Positions 1-9,644 of a DNA stretch of 46,190 nt are shown here, one piece after another (the first letter of the stretch is position 1; each line of letters begins with the position of its first letter). The notes below the pieces were generated by a model. The model was not told the origin of the DNA, searched no databases, and worked only from the letters and a program-made list of their open reading frames with translations. Origin of the DNA: Actinomycetes bacterium. GTDB taxonomy: Bacteria; Actinomycetota; Acidimicrobiia; Acidimicrobiales; RAAP-2. Where the stretch lies: NCBI GenBank assembly GCA_021831125.1, contig JAKBNI010000007.1, positions 1-46,190 on the forward strand. Reading direction: 5' to 3'. The position numbers and the translations under genes were made by a program.

Positions 1-2168
<2,168 letters not shown>

Positions 2169-2182
2169 TCACAGCCCGCGCC

Positions 2183-2188
2183 TAGCCT
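2183..2188 (+). promoter_or_regulatory. Leaderless-type -10 box of radA (TAGCCT)
   Basis: TAGCCT lies 7 nt before the GTG of radA, so transcription would begin at or next to the start codon. No Shine-Dalgarno sequence is present. The same geometry recurs through the window. Confidence 0.45.
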
Positions 2189-2195
2189 GCGCCCC

Positions 2196-3524
2196 GTGCG
2201 CGGGACCGGCTACGTCTGTACGTCGTGCGGGGCCCGGGCGCCCCGCTGGCAGGGGCGCTGCGGGGCCTGTGCCGAGTGGAACACCCTCGAGGTGACGGCG
2301 TCGGCGCCGCGGACGCGCCCGGCCGCCGACGCGACGACCCAGCCCCTGCGCGGGGTCGACCCCGAGGGGGCCGCCCGGCGGGCGACCGGCGTCGACGAGC
2401 TCGACCGGGTGCTCGGGGGCGGCCTGGTGGCCGGGTCCACGACGCTGCTCTTCGGCGAGCCGGGCGTGGGCAAGTCGACCCTGGCCCTCACCGCACTGCT
2501 CTCGGTCGCCGCGCGCGGCGAGGAGGTCCTGCTCGTGGCCGCCGAGGAGTCCGCCGGCCAGGTGGCCGGCCGCGCCCGGCGGCTCGGCCCGGTGCCCGAG
2601 GGCGTCGAGGTGGCGACCACCACCTCGGCCCCGGCCGCGGCGGAGCTCATCGCCCGGCGCGCCCCGACCCTGTGCGTTGTGGACTCGGTCTCGGCGATGA
2701 GCGACGAGGGGCTGGCCTCGGCGACCGGCTCGGTGCCCCAGGTCCGCCAGGCGGCCGAGCGGCTCTGCGCCGTCGCCAAGGCCGCGGGCACGGCGCTCGT
2801 GCTGGTGGGCCACGTGACCAAAGACGGCGACCTCGCCGGGCCGCGCGCCCTCGAGCACCTGGTCGACACGGTGGTGCGCGTCGAGGGCGACCGCCACGGG
2901 TCGCTGCGGGTGGTGCGCGCCCTCAAGCACCGATTCGGCGCCACCGGGGAGGTCGGGCTGTTCGAGATGGGCGAGGCGGGTCTCGTCGAGGTGGCCGACG
3001 TGGCCGCGCTCGCCGGTCCGCGCCTCAGCGTGCCCGGGGTGGCGCGCACGATCACCAACGACGGCAGCCGGGCCTTCCCGGTCGACGTCCAGGTCCTCGT
3101 CGCGCGCGCGCCCGGGGCCCCCCGGCGCGTCGCCTACCAGGTCTCCGCGGCCCGGCTCTCGCTGCTCATCGCCGTGCTCGAGGCGCGCTGTGGCGTCGAC
3201 CTCGGCCCCCACGACGTCTTCGCCGCCGCCGCCGGCGGGCTGCCCGCGAGCGAGCCGGCCGTCGACCTCGCCCTGGCCCTCGCCCTGGCCTCGGCGGCCA
3301 CGGGCACGGCCCTCGACCCCGACCTCGTCGCCCTGGGCGAGGTGGGCCTCGCCGGGGAGCTGCGCGCCGTCGAGGGCCTGGAGCGACGGGTGCGCGAGGC
3401 CCGTCGGCGCGGGGCGCGCGTCATCCTCGTGCCCGGGGGCGCCGTCGCCGGGGACGCCGGCGCGGGGGCGGTACGCCCCTGTAGGTCCCTCGCCGAGGCC
3501 CTGGCCGCGGCCGGCCTGGCCTAG
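2196..3524 (+). CDS. radA: DNA repair protein RadA (Sms)
   Basis: RecA-like ATPase/helicase that promotes branch migration in recombinational repair. The 442-residue length is usual. Visible parts: a C4 zinc ribbon at the N terminus (Cys8, Cys11, Cys22, Cys25), Walker A GEPGVGKST at 87-95, Walker B around 159-166 (LCVVDSVS), a KHRFG motif at 244-248 (the family consensus is KNRFG, so Asn is replaced by His), and a Lon-like C-terminal domain rich in Ala and Leu. The GTG start is chosen because the zinc ribbon begins at residue 8 and a TAGCCT box sits 7 nt upstream. It lies between clpC and carD, which is common in actinobacteria. Confidence 0.95.
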   Translation: MRGTGYVCTSCGARAPRWQGRCGACAEWNTLEVTASAPRTRPAADATTQPLRGVDPEGAARRATGVDELDRVLGGGLVAGSTTLLFGEPGVGKSTLALTALLSVAARGEEVLLVAAEESAGQVAGRARRLGPVPEGVEVATTTSAPAAAELIARRAPTLCVVDSVSAMSDEGLASATGSVPQVRQAAERLCAVAKAAGTALVLVGHVTKDGDLAGPRALEHLVDTVVRVEGDRHGSLRVVRALKHRFGATGEVGLFEMGEAGLVEVADVAALAGPRLSVPGVARTITNDGSRAFPVDVQVLVARAPGAPRRVAYQVSAARLSLLIAVLEARCGVDLGPHDVFAAAAGGLPASEPAVDLALALALASAATGTALDPDLVALGEVGLAGELRAVEGLERRVREARRRGARVILVPGGAVAGDAGAGAVRPCRSLAEALAAAGLA

Positions 3525-3547
3525 GTGCGAGGACCGCCGCCATCTGC

Positions 3548-3553
3548 TACAAT
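3548..3553 (+). promoter_or_regulatory. Extended -10 promoter of carD (TGC-TACAAT)
   Basis: TACAAT is preceded by TGC, an extended -10 element, in the gap between radA and carD. No good -35 hexamer is seen. The predicted start near 3560 leaves a leader of about 50 nt containing a strong hairpin. Confidence 0.5.
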
Positions 3554-3568
3554 GGTTAACCCCCAAAA

Positions 3569-3586
3569 CGCCCCCTCTCGGGGGCG
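3569..3586 (+). terminator. 7-bp GC hairpin in the carD leader; radA terminator or leader element
   Basis: CGCCCCC (3569-3575) pairs perfectly with GGGGGCG (3580-3586) around a TCTC loop. No T-run follows. Because it lies downstream of the TACAAT box, it would be in the carD 5' UTR, and it is also the only hairpin after radA. Confidence 0.35.
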
Positions 3587-3613
3587 ACGTCCCTGATGAG
3601 GAGCATTGTGGTC

Positions 3614-4102
3614 ATGGCGGCGCGCAAGTACAAGAAGGGCGATCGACTCGTCTACCCCCACCACGGGGCCTGCACCGTGGAGAAGATCGAGAAGATGGAG
3701 GCCTTCGACGTCAAGCAGGACTACCTGAAGCTCAAGGTCGCCTACACCGACCTGACCCTGATGGTGCCGGTGGCCAACGCCGAGGCCGTGGGGCTGCGCG
3801 AGGTGATCAACGACGAGGAGGTCGAGGAGGTCTTCGCGGTGCTGCGCAAGCGCGAGGCCCGCATGCCGACCAACTGGTCGCGCCGGTTCAAGAACCACTC
3901 CGAGAAGCTGCGCTCGGGCGACATCTACCAGGTCGCCGAGGTCGTGCGGAACCTCTCGATCCGCGACAAGGACAAGGGCCTGTCGGCCGGCGAGAAGCGG
4001 ATGCTGACCCGGGCCCGCCAGATCCTGGTCTCGGAGCTGACCTTCGCCCTCAACGTGGACACCGCGGCGGCGGAGGAGAAGCTCGCCTCGGTCCTGCCGT
4101 AG
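3614..4102 (+). CDS. carD: CarD family RNA polymerase-binding transcription factor
   Basis: CarD binds the RNA polymerase beta lobe and the upstream edge of the -10 bubble and stabilises open complexes at rRNA and other promoters. The product is about 162 residues, as in mycobacteria. It shows the Tudor-like RNAP-interacting domain (KGDRLVYPHHGACTVEKIE) and a helical C-terminal half with the NWSRRFKNHSEKL basic segment and a Trp positioned like the DNA-wedging Trp. Starts at 3596 (ATG) and 3608 (GTG) are also in frame; GAGGAG at 3598-3603 fits best with ATG 3614. ispD begins 2 nt after its stop. Confidence 0.93.
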   Translation: MAARKYKKGDRLVYPHHGACTVEKIEKMEAFDVKQDYLKLKVAYTDLTLMVPVANAEAVGLREVINDEEVEEVFAVLRKREARMPTNWSRRFKNHSEKLRSGDIYQVAEVVRNLSIRDKDKGLSAGEKRMLTRARQILVSELTFALNVDTAAAEEKLASVLP

Positions 4103-4104
4103 TC

Positions 4105-4737
4105 GTGGGCGTCGCGGCCGTGGTGGTGGCCGCGGGGGCGGGCCGGCGCTTCGGCGCGCCCAAGCAGTTCGCCGACCTCGGCGGCGCGAGCGTCGCCCGG
4201 CGCTCGGTCGCCGCCTGCCGCGCCGTGGCCGACCTCGTCGTGCTCGTCGTGCCCGCCGGCTACGACGGCGACGGCGAGGGGGCGGACCTCGTCTGCGAGG
4301 GCGGGGCGACCCGCTCGGCGTCGGTGCGCGCGGGCCTGGCCCACGTGGGCGAGGTCGAGGTGGTCGTAGTCCACGACGCGGCCCGCCCCTGGGCGGCGCC
4401 GGCGCTCTTCTCGGAGGTCGTCGCCGCGGTGCGCGCGGGAGCCGACGGCGCGGTGCCCGGACTCGAGGTCACCGACACGCTCAAGCGCGTCGCCCGTCGC
4501 GACGGCGTGCGCGTCGTCGAGGGCACGGTCGCGCGAGAGTCGCTCGTCGCCGTCCAGACCCCCCAGGCTTTCCGCACCGCGGCCCTGGTGGCCGCCCACG
4601 CCGCCGGCGCCGAGGCGAGCGACGACGCGGCCCTCGTCGAGGCGACCGGCGGTCGCGTCGTGGTCGTCGCGGGCGACCCGACGAACCGCAAGATCACCCG
4701 GCCCGAGGACCTCGTGGTCGAGGGGGTGCGCGCGTGA
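4105..4737 (+). CDS. ispD: 2-C-methyl-D-erythritol 4-phosphate cytidylyltransferase
   Basis: Third step of the MEP isoprenoid pathway: CTP plus MEP gives CDP-methylerythritol. The frame is open far upstream, through carD into radA, but the protein proper begins at GTG 4105, 2 nt after the carD stop, giving 210 residues. Signatures: nucleotide-binding AAGAGRRFGAPKQ (9-21), GGATRSASVRAG (66-77), HDAARP (90-95), VQTPQAF (150-156) and NRKIT (194-198). It is slightly shorter than the usual 225-235 residues, mostly from compact loops. It overlaps ispF by 4 nt (GTGA), so the two are translationally coupled. Confidence 0.93.
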   Translation: MGVAAVVVAAGAGRRFGAPKQFADLGGASVARRSVAACRAVADLVVLVVPAGYDGDGEGADLVCEGGATRSASVRAGLAHVGEVEVVVVHDAARPWAAPALFSEVVAAVRAGADGAVPGLEVTDTLKRVARRDGVRVVEGTVARESLVAVQTPQAFRTAALVAAHAAGAEASDDAALVEATGGRVVVVAGDPTNRKITRPEDLVVEGVRA

Positions 4738-5204
4738 GGATCGGCCAGGGCATCGACGTCCACCGGGTGAGCGACGACCCCACCCGCGGGCTGTGGCTGG
4801 GGCTGGTGCACGTGCCCGACGCGCCCGGCCTCGTCGGCCACTCCGACGCCGACGTGGCGACCCACGCCCTGTGCGACGCGCTGCTCGGCGCGGCCGGTCT
4901 GGGCGACCTCGGCCGCCACTTCCCCGACAGCGACCCGGCCTTCGCGGGCGCCCCCTCCCGGCGGCTCCTCGAGGCGGTCGTCGACCTCGTCGGCGCCGCC
5001 GGCTACGCCGTCACCTCGGGCGACGTGACGATCGTCGCCGAGCGGCCCAAGCTCGCCCTCTACCTGGCCGCGATGTCGCACGAGCTCTCCTCGGTCACCG
5101 GCGCGCCGGTCTCGGTCAAGGCGACGACGGCCGAGGGCCTCGGCGCCCTGGGGCGCGTCGAGGGCATCGGGGCGAGCGCCGTGGTGCTGTTGAGCGCGTC
5201 GTGA
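4734..5204 (+). CDS. ispF: 2-C-methyl-D-erythritol 2,4-cyclodiphosphate synthase
   Basis: Cyclises CDP-methylerythritol 2-phosphate to MEcPP in the MEP pathway as a zinc trimer. The 156 residues match the family. Metal ligands are seen at Asp8/His10 (GIDVHR) and His44 in the HSDADVATHALCDALLG block starting at residue 36; the C-terminal TTAEGLGALGR motif is at 131-141. The GTG start overlaps the ispD stop by 4 nt and its own stop overlaps the rlmB start by 4 nt. In many actinobacteria cysS sits between ispF and rlmB; here it is absent. Confidence 0.95.
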   Translation: MRIGQGIDVHRVSDDPTRGLWLGLVHVPDAPGLVGHSDADVATHALCDALLGAAGLGDLGRHFPDSDPAFAGAPSRRLLEAVVDLVGAAGYAVTSGDVTIVAERPKLALYLAAMSHELSSVTGAPVSVKATTAEGLGALGRVEGIGASAVVLLSAS

Positions 5205-6043
5205 CCCCCCGTCCGAGTCGACCCGGCCCCCCGCGCCGCCCCGGGGGGCGCCCGCCCGCCCGGCGCACCCCCCCGGGCCCGTCGCCTCGACGGGCCCCGC
5301 GCGTCGAGGGCGTCGGCGGTGACCAGGTCGAGGGGCGCCGCGCCGTGCTCGAGCTGCTCGCGGCCCGGCGCCGGACGGTCCGGGCGGTCTACGTGGCCGA
5401 CGCCCAGGAGCCCGCGGCGATCCTCGACGAGATCGAGGCGCTGGCCCAGCGTCGCCGGGTTCCCCTCCACCTCGTCTCTCGCGCGCGCCTCGACAAGATG
5501 GCCGCCACCGAGGGCCACCAGGGGGTCCTCGCCCACGCCGCGCCGATCGAGACCGTCGGGCTCGAGACGCTCGCCGAGGACCCGCGGGCCTTCCTCCTCG
5601 TGTGCGACGGCGTGACCGATCCACGCAACCTCGGGGCGATGCTGCGCAGCGCCGACGGGGCGGGTGTGACCGGGGTCGTCCTCGCGCGCCACCGCTCCGC
5701 CCGGGTCTCGCCGAGCGCGGCCAAGACGGCGGCCGGGGCGATCGAGCACCTGCGCTTCTGCGACGTCGGCGGGATCCCGAGCGCGATCGACCAGTTGAAT
5801 CGGAACGGCGTTCTGACGATCGGTCTTGCCGGTGAGTCCACCGCATCCCTCTACGACCTCGACCTGTCGTCAACACCCGTCGCGCTCGTCGTCGGAAGTG
5901 AGGAGAAGGGGCTGTCCCCTCTGACTCGTAAACGTTGTGGGGTGGTTGTCTCGATTCCTCAGAAGGGGCGTCTATCTTCCCTCAACGCGGGTGTCGCCCT
6001 CTCAGTCGCAGCGTTCGAGGTCGCAAGGCAACGGCGAAGCTGA
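5201..6043 (+). CDS. rlmB: 23S rRNA (guanosine-2'-O-)-methyltransferase RlmB, SpoU/TrmH family
   Basis: SAM-dependent ribose methylase with a trefoil-knot (SPOUT) fold. The GTG at 5201 overlaps the ispF stop and gives 280 residues: a Pro/Arg-rich tail (1-38), a substrate-binding domain starting at VEGRRAVLELL (43-53), then SPOUT motif 1 DPRNLGAMLRSADGAG (140-155), motif 2 ALVVGSEEKGLS (228-239) and motif 3 IPQKGRLSSLNAGVALSVAA (252-271). From about residue 198 (nt 5790) the codon usage changes sharply to more A/T-ending codons, as in the island that follows, although the protein stays intact. The 3' third may therefore have a different history from the 5' part. Confidence 0.92.
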   Translation: MTPRPSRPGPPRRPGGRPPARRTPPGPSPRRAPRVEGVGGDQVEGRRAVLELLAARRRTVRAVYVADAQEPAAILDEIEALAQRRRVPLHLVSRARLDKMAATEGHQGVLAHAAPIETVGLETLAEDPRAFLLVCDGVTDPRNLGAMLRSADGAGVTGVVLARHRSARVSPSAAKTAAGAIEHLRFCDVGGIPSAIDQLNRNGVLTIGLAGESTASLYDLDLSSTPVALVVGSEEKGLSPLTRKRCGVVVSIPQKGRLSSLNAGVALSVAAFEVARQRRS

Positions 6044-6199
6044 CTGATTGGCGGCGTCCGCGGTCCTTGCGGCTGTGTGAGTCACCAGAAGAGTCCGATT
6101 TCCACCTTGTGTCAACTGACGACTTGAAGGGCGCTCTCGCACTGCACGGCGAATCGAGCGCAGCGACCGTTGTGTGGAGCTGCAGAAGGGTTGGTGAGC

Positions 6200-8131
6200 G
6201 TGTCGAGACTATTCCTCTCAACTCAGTTGCGGGTTCTCGCACGAGAGTTGAGAAGGTCGAAGCATGGGCGCAGATGGTTAGTGACTCTTGTCCGACTTGC
6301 TCTAGTGAGCGTGATACTGACTCTTGTCTCAATTCCTCTCACCGAGTTTGTGGCTTCGGCAACGTCCGTCTATCACGCCGTGACATTCGAAGAGAATGAC
6401 AACTCCTCTGACGGCGTGTACGCGACTCAGACTGAGAATGCTGCAACTCCATTGACGCTGTTCGCGTCGCTCAACCCCTCCTTTAGCAATCCCGGTTTCA
6501 CCTTCGTGGGCTGGAATACGGCGTCTAATGGCACAGGAACCGCCTACGCCAACGGTGAGACCTACAACTTCTCTTCAGACTTAGTCCTTTTCGCCCAATG
6601 GCAAGGCAGTTATCACGCAGTGACCTTCTACGAGAACGACTCATCGGGTGACAGTGTTTATGCGACCCAGTCTGCGAACATTCCCGAAGCTCTCACCACT
6701 TTCTCAAGCCTCTCTCCTAGTTTCTCGAACACTGGCTATACCTTCACAGGCTGGAACACCTCAGCCAATGGATCTGGTGTTTCCTATGCAGATGGAGCCC
6801 TTTACTCATTCGCTGCAGATATCTCGCTCTACGCTCAGTGGACCGCGAACGCGTCGTACATCGTGAACTTCGCGGACAACGGTGGTTCTGGTACCGTCAC
6901 TCCGCTCTCGTCCCCGCCCGGAACCCCCTTCGTCCTGCCTGGTGGGAGTGGACTCAGCGACCCTGGCTACACCTTCACGGGATGGAACACGCAACCCAAC
7001 GGCCAGGGAACCGCTTACCCGGTGGGCTCGTCGCTCACCCTGACCTCCAACCTCACCCTTTACGCCCAGTGGTCGGCCGACGCGGTTGTGTCGGTGACCT
7101 TCGTTGACAATGGGGGTACGGGAACCGTGAACCCGGTGTCGGCGCCGGGGGGATCGTCGGTCACCCTTCCTGGCGGGACGGCGCTCAGCAACGTCGGGGA
7201 GACGTTTGTGGGCTGGAACACGCAACCCAACGGCCAGGGAACCGCCTATGCGGTGGGCTCGTCCCTGACCCTCATCTCGAACTTGACCCTCTACGCCCAG
7301 TGGACGACGTCGAAGCTCGTCGTGACCTTCGACGCGGATGGCGGCTCGGCCAGCGTCTCGTCGGAGCAGTTCGCTGCCGGCGCACCGCCCGTCGCGCTGC
7401 CCGGCGCCACGATGGTGGGATCGACTTTCGAGGGGTGGTTCACGGCCCCGACGGGCGGAACGCTCGTCGGCGTTGCCGGCGCGTCCTACGCGCCGACCGA
7501 CTCGGTCACCCTGTACGCCCAGTGGTCGAAGTCGGTGTCGCCGACGCCGACGTCGTCGACACCGACGTCGTCGGTTGTGCTCACGTTCGCGGCCAACGGT
7601 GGAAGTGGATCCCTCTCGCCGGAGACCGTGGCGGCGGGCACGTCAGCGAGTCTGCCCGGTGACGTGTTCATCCGCCCGGGCTTCGTCTTCAAGGGGTGGT
7701 CGACGTCACCAAAGGGGAGCGGAGCGCTCTACGCCGCCGGAGAGTCGATAGCGCCGACGACGTCCGAGACGCTCTACGCGGTGTGGCGTCGCAACGCGGC
7801 GGTGGCCACCCTGTACGGAGCGGTCGGAGACTTCCCGCGCTTCACGACCGCCCTCACCCCTGCGCTGTCTCGCCAGGTCATGACCTTGGCCCGTGTCATC
7901 CGAGCGCGGCGGTGTCGGAAGGTCGAGCTCCTGGGCTATACCGCCTCGACGGGGCTCTTGAGCATCGACCGTGTGGTGAGCGCCCGGCGGGCCCAGGTCG
8001 TCGCGCGAGCCCTGCGGATGGACCTTCGTCGACTACGCGTGCGGGGCGTCACCATCCGGGCGAGTGGGCAGGGCTCGATCGACCGACGGACCGCACCCGT
8101 GTACTCACGGGTCGAGGTCTTCCTCGCCTAG
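6200..8131 (+). CDS. Exported protein with six InlB-type B repeats (Flg_new/List-Bact repeat) and OmpA-like C-terminal domain
   Basis: Probable surface or envelope protein. A basic N terminus and one hydrophobic segment (WLVTLVRLALVSVILTLVSI) serve as signal anchor. Six beta-grasp repeats of about 70-77 residues follow, each ending in a form of G-x-T/F-x-GWNT ... LYAQW (approximate nt 6380-6600, 6612-6840, 6859-7071, 7090-7302, 7318-7524, 7576-7782). A Thr/Ser/Pro linker (nt 7538-7570) separates repeats 5 and 6. The last 110 residues resemble an OmpA peptidoglycan-binding domain (LLGYTAS..LS..R..SARRAQVVARAL). The start is uncertain: TTG 6170, GTG 6194 and GTG 6200 are in frame; AGAAGGG at 6184-6190 favours 6200. 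The 5' half is A/T-richer than the flanking genes. Function unknown; adhesion or wall association is inferred from the family. Confidence 0.85.
   Translation: MSRLFLSTQLRVLARELRRSKHGRRWLVTLVRLALVSVILTLVSIPLTEFVASATSVYHAVTFEENDNSSDGVYATQTENAATPLTLFASLNPSFSNPGFTFVGWNTASNGTGTAYANGETYNFSSDLVLFAQWQGSYHAVTFYENDSSGDSVYATQSANIPEALTTFSSLSPSFSNTGYTFTGWNTSANGSGVSYADGALYSFAADISLYAQWTANASYIVNFADNGGSGTVTPLSSPPGTPFVLPGGSGLSDPGYTFTGWNTQPNGQGTAYPVGSSLTLTSNLTLYAQWSADAVVSVTFVDNGGTGTVNPVSAPGGSSVTLPGGTALSNVGETFVGWNTQPNGQGTAYAVGSSLTLISNLTLYAQWTTSKLVVTFDADGGSASVSSEQFAAGAPPVALPGATMVGSTFEGWFTAPTGGTLVGVAGASYAPTDSVTLYAQWSKSVSPTPTSSTPTSSVVLTFAANGGSGSLSPETVAAGTSASLPGDVFIRPGFVFKGWSTSPKGSGALYAAGESIAPTTSETLYAVWRRNAAVATLYGAVGDFPRFTTALTPALSRQVMTLARVIRARRCRKVELLGYTASTGLLSIDRVVSARRAQVVARALRMDLRRLRVRGVTIRASGQGSIDRRTAPVYSRVEVFLA
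6983..7302 (+). repeat. Near-identical DNA repeat, period 231 nt, inside the B-repeat gene
   Basis: A 32-nt block starting TGGAACACGCAACCCAACGG occurs at 6983 and again, identical, at 7214. Similarity continues to the LYAQW codons of each repeat. The offset of 231 nt is 77 codons, so repeats 3 and 4 look like a recent in-frame duplication. Confidence 0.8.
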
Positions 8132-8184
8132 GACCTCTTGGGGTGGGGTGGCCGTGATGGCCCCCCGGGCCACGTCCGGGTGAG

Positions 8185-8259
8185 AGCCGGTGGAGGGATT
8201 CGAACCCACGACCTGACGATTACAAATCGCCTGCGCTAACCAGACTGCGCCACACCGGC
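8185..8259 (-). tRNA. tRNA-Thr (anticodon TGT)
   Basis: Read on the minus strand: acceptor GCCGGTG pairs with CACCGGC (8186-8192 against 8253-8259), the D arm closes with GCGC/GCGC, the anticodon loop is TTTGTAA with TGT at 8222-8224, and the T loop is TTCGAAT. The T stem (GTGGG/CCCTC) has one T-T mismatch at its second pair. CCA is not encoded. It lies between two plus-strand genes and is transcribed against them. Confidence 0.93.
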
Positions 8260-8295
8260 GGAGCCCCCAGGCTAGTGAAGCCCGGGCCCGGACTC

Positions 8296-8301
8296 TAGAG
8301 T
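8296..8301 (+). promoter_or_regulatory. Leaderless-type -10 box (TAGAGT)
   Basis: TAGAGT is 7 nt before the ATG at 8309. This spacing argues for ATG 8309 rather than the in-frame GTG at 8300, which lies inside the box. Confidence 0.4.
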
Positions 8302-8308
8302 GGACGCG

Positions 8309-8812
8309 ATGAGCGACCGGATGCCCTCCAGCCACGAGGCGCGCCCGGCGGGCTCCCACTACCAGCCGTCCCTGTGGGTCGTCCTCGTGATCGTCGTGCT
8401 CTTCATCGGCGGCGCGGTGGTGATGCTGCGGACGCCCGGCGCCTCAGCGCCCGGCGCACCCACGACCACCACCACCGCCACGGGCTCGCCGACGACGACA
8501 ACCACCCTTGTCGTCAACCGGGCGAGGGTCACCGTGCAGGTGGCCAACGGCACGCACGTCACCGGCCTCGCCGCCTCCTACACCCAGAAGCTCCAACTGC
8601 TCAACTGGGCGACGCTGCCCCCCGGGAACTCGACGCCCGCCGGGCGGACCATCATCTACTTCAACCCCGGCTACGTGAACGCGGCGCGCGAGATCGCCGC
8701 GGAGATAAAGATGCCGGCATCGATCGTGCGCCCACGCGGCGGGGCGAACCCCATCGCGAACGCGGCGCACGACGACATCATCCTCGTCCTGGGTCCGAAC
8801 GCCGCCGGTTAG
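8309..8812 (+). CDS. Membrane-anchored LytR_C domain protein
   Basis: A 167-residue protein: short cytoplasmic N terminus, one transmembrane helix (about residues 20-40, SLWVVLVIVVLFIGGAVVML), a Thr-rich spacer (TTTTTATGSPTTTTT) and a C-terminal domain of about 85 residues resembling the LytR_C module found after LytR-CpsA-Psr wall-polymer ligases or alone in actinobacteria (VTVQVANGTHVTGLAASYTQ...IIYFNPGYVNAAREIA). No catalytic LCP domain is present. The role is unknown, probably in the envelope. Its TAG overlaps the convergent stop of gpgS by 4 nt. Confidence 0.75.
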   Translation: MSDRMPSSHEARPAGSHYQPSLWVVLVIVVLFIGGAVVMLRTPGASAPGAPTTTTTATGSPTTTTTLVVNRARVTVQVANGTHVTGLAASYTQKLQLLNWATLPPGNSTPAGRTIIYFNPGYVNAAREIAAEIKMPASIVRPRGGANPIANAAHDDIILVLGPNAAG

Positions 8813-8817
8813 CCGGC
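8804..8817. terminator. Small hairpin in the convergent stop overlap
   Basis: GCCGG (8804-8808) pairs with CCGGC (8813-8817) around TTAG, exactly where the two convergent genes end. It lacks a T-run in either direction, so bidirectional termination is only a possibility. Confidence 0.25.
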
Positions 8818-9579
8818 GCCGGGACGCTCGACGCCGAAGCGCTCGAGCGCCGCGCGCAGCACCTCGGTGGCCATGGGCCGAAGCTCGTCGAGGGGACGAT
8901 TGCGGTGGCGACGCACGCCGAGGTCGACCTGGGCCATCGCGTCGAGTCCGTAGTGCCGAGCGACGTCGATGAGCAGCGCGATCTCGACGTCGTAGCCCGG
9001 CGCGAGCTCCACGCCGTCGAGGGCGCTCCGTCGTAGGGCGGTCTCGCCGGCGAGCGGCTGGCGGACCTCCTCGAGCCCGGGGAAGAGGAGGGCGAGGATG
9101 GGCCGAGCGGCGAGCTCGTTCACCCGGCCGCCCCCGGTTGGCATGTCGAAGTAGGGGCGCTCGTAGATGGGCTTGACGAGCTGGGTCCGGGGCGACTCCA
9201 GGAGGGGCTGGACGAGCCGGGCCACGTAGTCCGGGGTCGTGTTGACGACGTCGCCGTCGAGGAAGACGAGCAGCGACGAGGTGGTCGCCTGGACCCCGGC
9301 CGCGAGCGCCCGCCCCTTGCCTCCCGGGCCCTCGGCCAGGACCACCTTGGCCCCGTGGCGCTCGGCGACGCGGGCCGACCCGTCGCTCGAGTGGTCGTCG
9401 ACGACCACGAGCTCGTCGATGAGCTCCTCGTGGTCACGGACGGCGTCGATGACGGCCCCGACGGTGGCGGCCTCGTCGCGCACCGGGATGACGACGGCGA
9501 TGGACTCCTCGCCGCGCTGGTCGCGTACGCGGGAGTACGAGTAGGCCGAGGCGGGCAGCGTCCAGGGGGCGTCGGCCAT
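8809..9579 (-). CDS. gpgS: Glucosyl-3-phosphoglycerate synthase
   Basis: GT81 glycosyltransferase that joins a glucose from an NDP-glucose donor to 3-phosphoglycerate, the first step to glucosylglycerate and, in mycobacteria, methylglucose lipopolysaccharide. The 256 residues form a GT-A fold: IPVRDEAATVG (31-41), VVVDDHSSDGS (58-68), the DXD metal site at D108-D110 (LDGD), GGGRVNELAARP (149-160), and the strongly conserved PGYDVEIALLID and LGVRRHRNRPLDEL segments (about 194-233). It is shorter than the roughly 320-residue mycobacterial enzyme at both ends. The ATG at 9579 has a TAGCCT box 6 nt upstream (9586-9591, minus strand). Confidence 0.9.
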   Translation of the reverse strand: MADAPWTLPASAYSYSRVRDQRGEESIAVVIPVRDEAATVGAVIDAVRDHEELIDELVVVDDHSSDGSARVAERHGAKVVLAEGPGGKGRALAAGVQATTSSLLVFLDGDVVNTTPDYVARLVQPLLESPRTQLVKPIYERPYFDMPTGGGRVNELAARPILALLFPGLEEVRQPLAGETALRRSALDGVELAPGYDVEIALLIDVARHYGLDAMAQVDLGVRRHRNRPLDELRPMATEVLRAALERFGVERPGAG

Positions 9580-9585
9580 GGGACG

Positions 9586-9591
9586 AGGCTA
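9586..9591 (-). promoter_or_regulatory. Leaderless-type -10 box of gpgS (TAGCCT)
   Basis: On the minus strand TAGCCT lies 6 nt before the gpgS ATG. The divergent thrC-like promoter begins only about 20 bp further on. Confidence 0.4.
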
Positions 9592-9610
9592 GGCGTGGGG
9601 GGGGGCGCCC

Positions 9611-9638
9611 TTGACAATCCCGACCGCACCGGTAAGAA
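9611..9638 (+). promoter_or_regulatory. Sigma-70-like promoter of the riboswitch/thrC-like operon
   Basis: A perfect -35 TTGACA (9611-9616) is followed after 16 nt by TAAGAA (9633-9638, TAAGAAT in full). Transcription would begin around 9645, at the first bases of riboswitch helix P1. Confidence 0.65.
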
Positions 9639-9644
9639 TTGGGG

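Noticed and set aside
3190-4104. Upstream extension of the ispD reading frame through carD and into radA (515 residues in all)
   Set aside because: The extension overlaps two clear genes and has Arg/Pro-rich shadow composition. IspD motifs begin at residue 5 after GTG 4105.
6380-7782. Regular repeats that might be a CRISPR or tandem-repeat array
   Set aside because: They are protein-coding beta-grasp repeats in one long frame; spacing is about 210-231 nt and only two copies are DNA-identical over a block.
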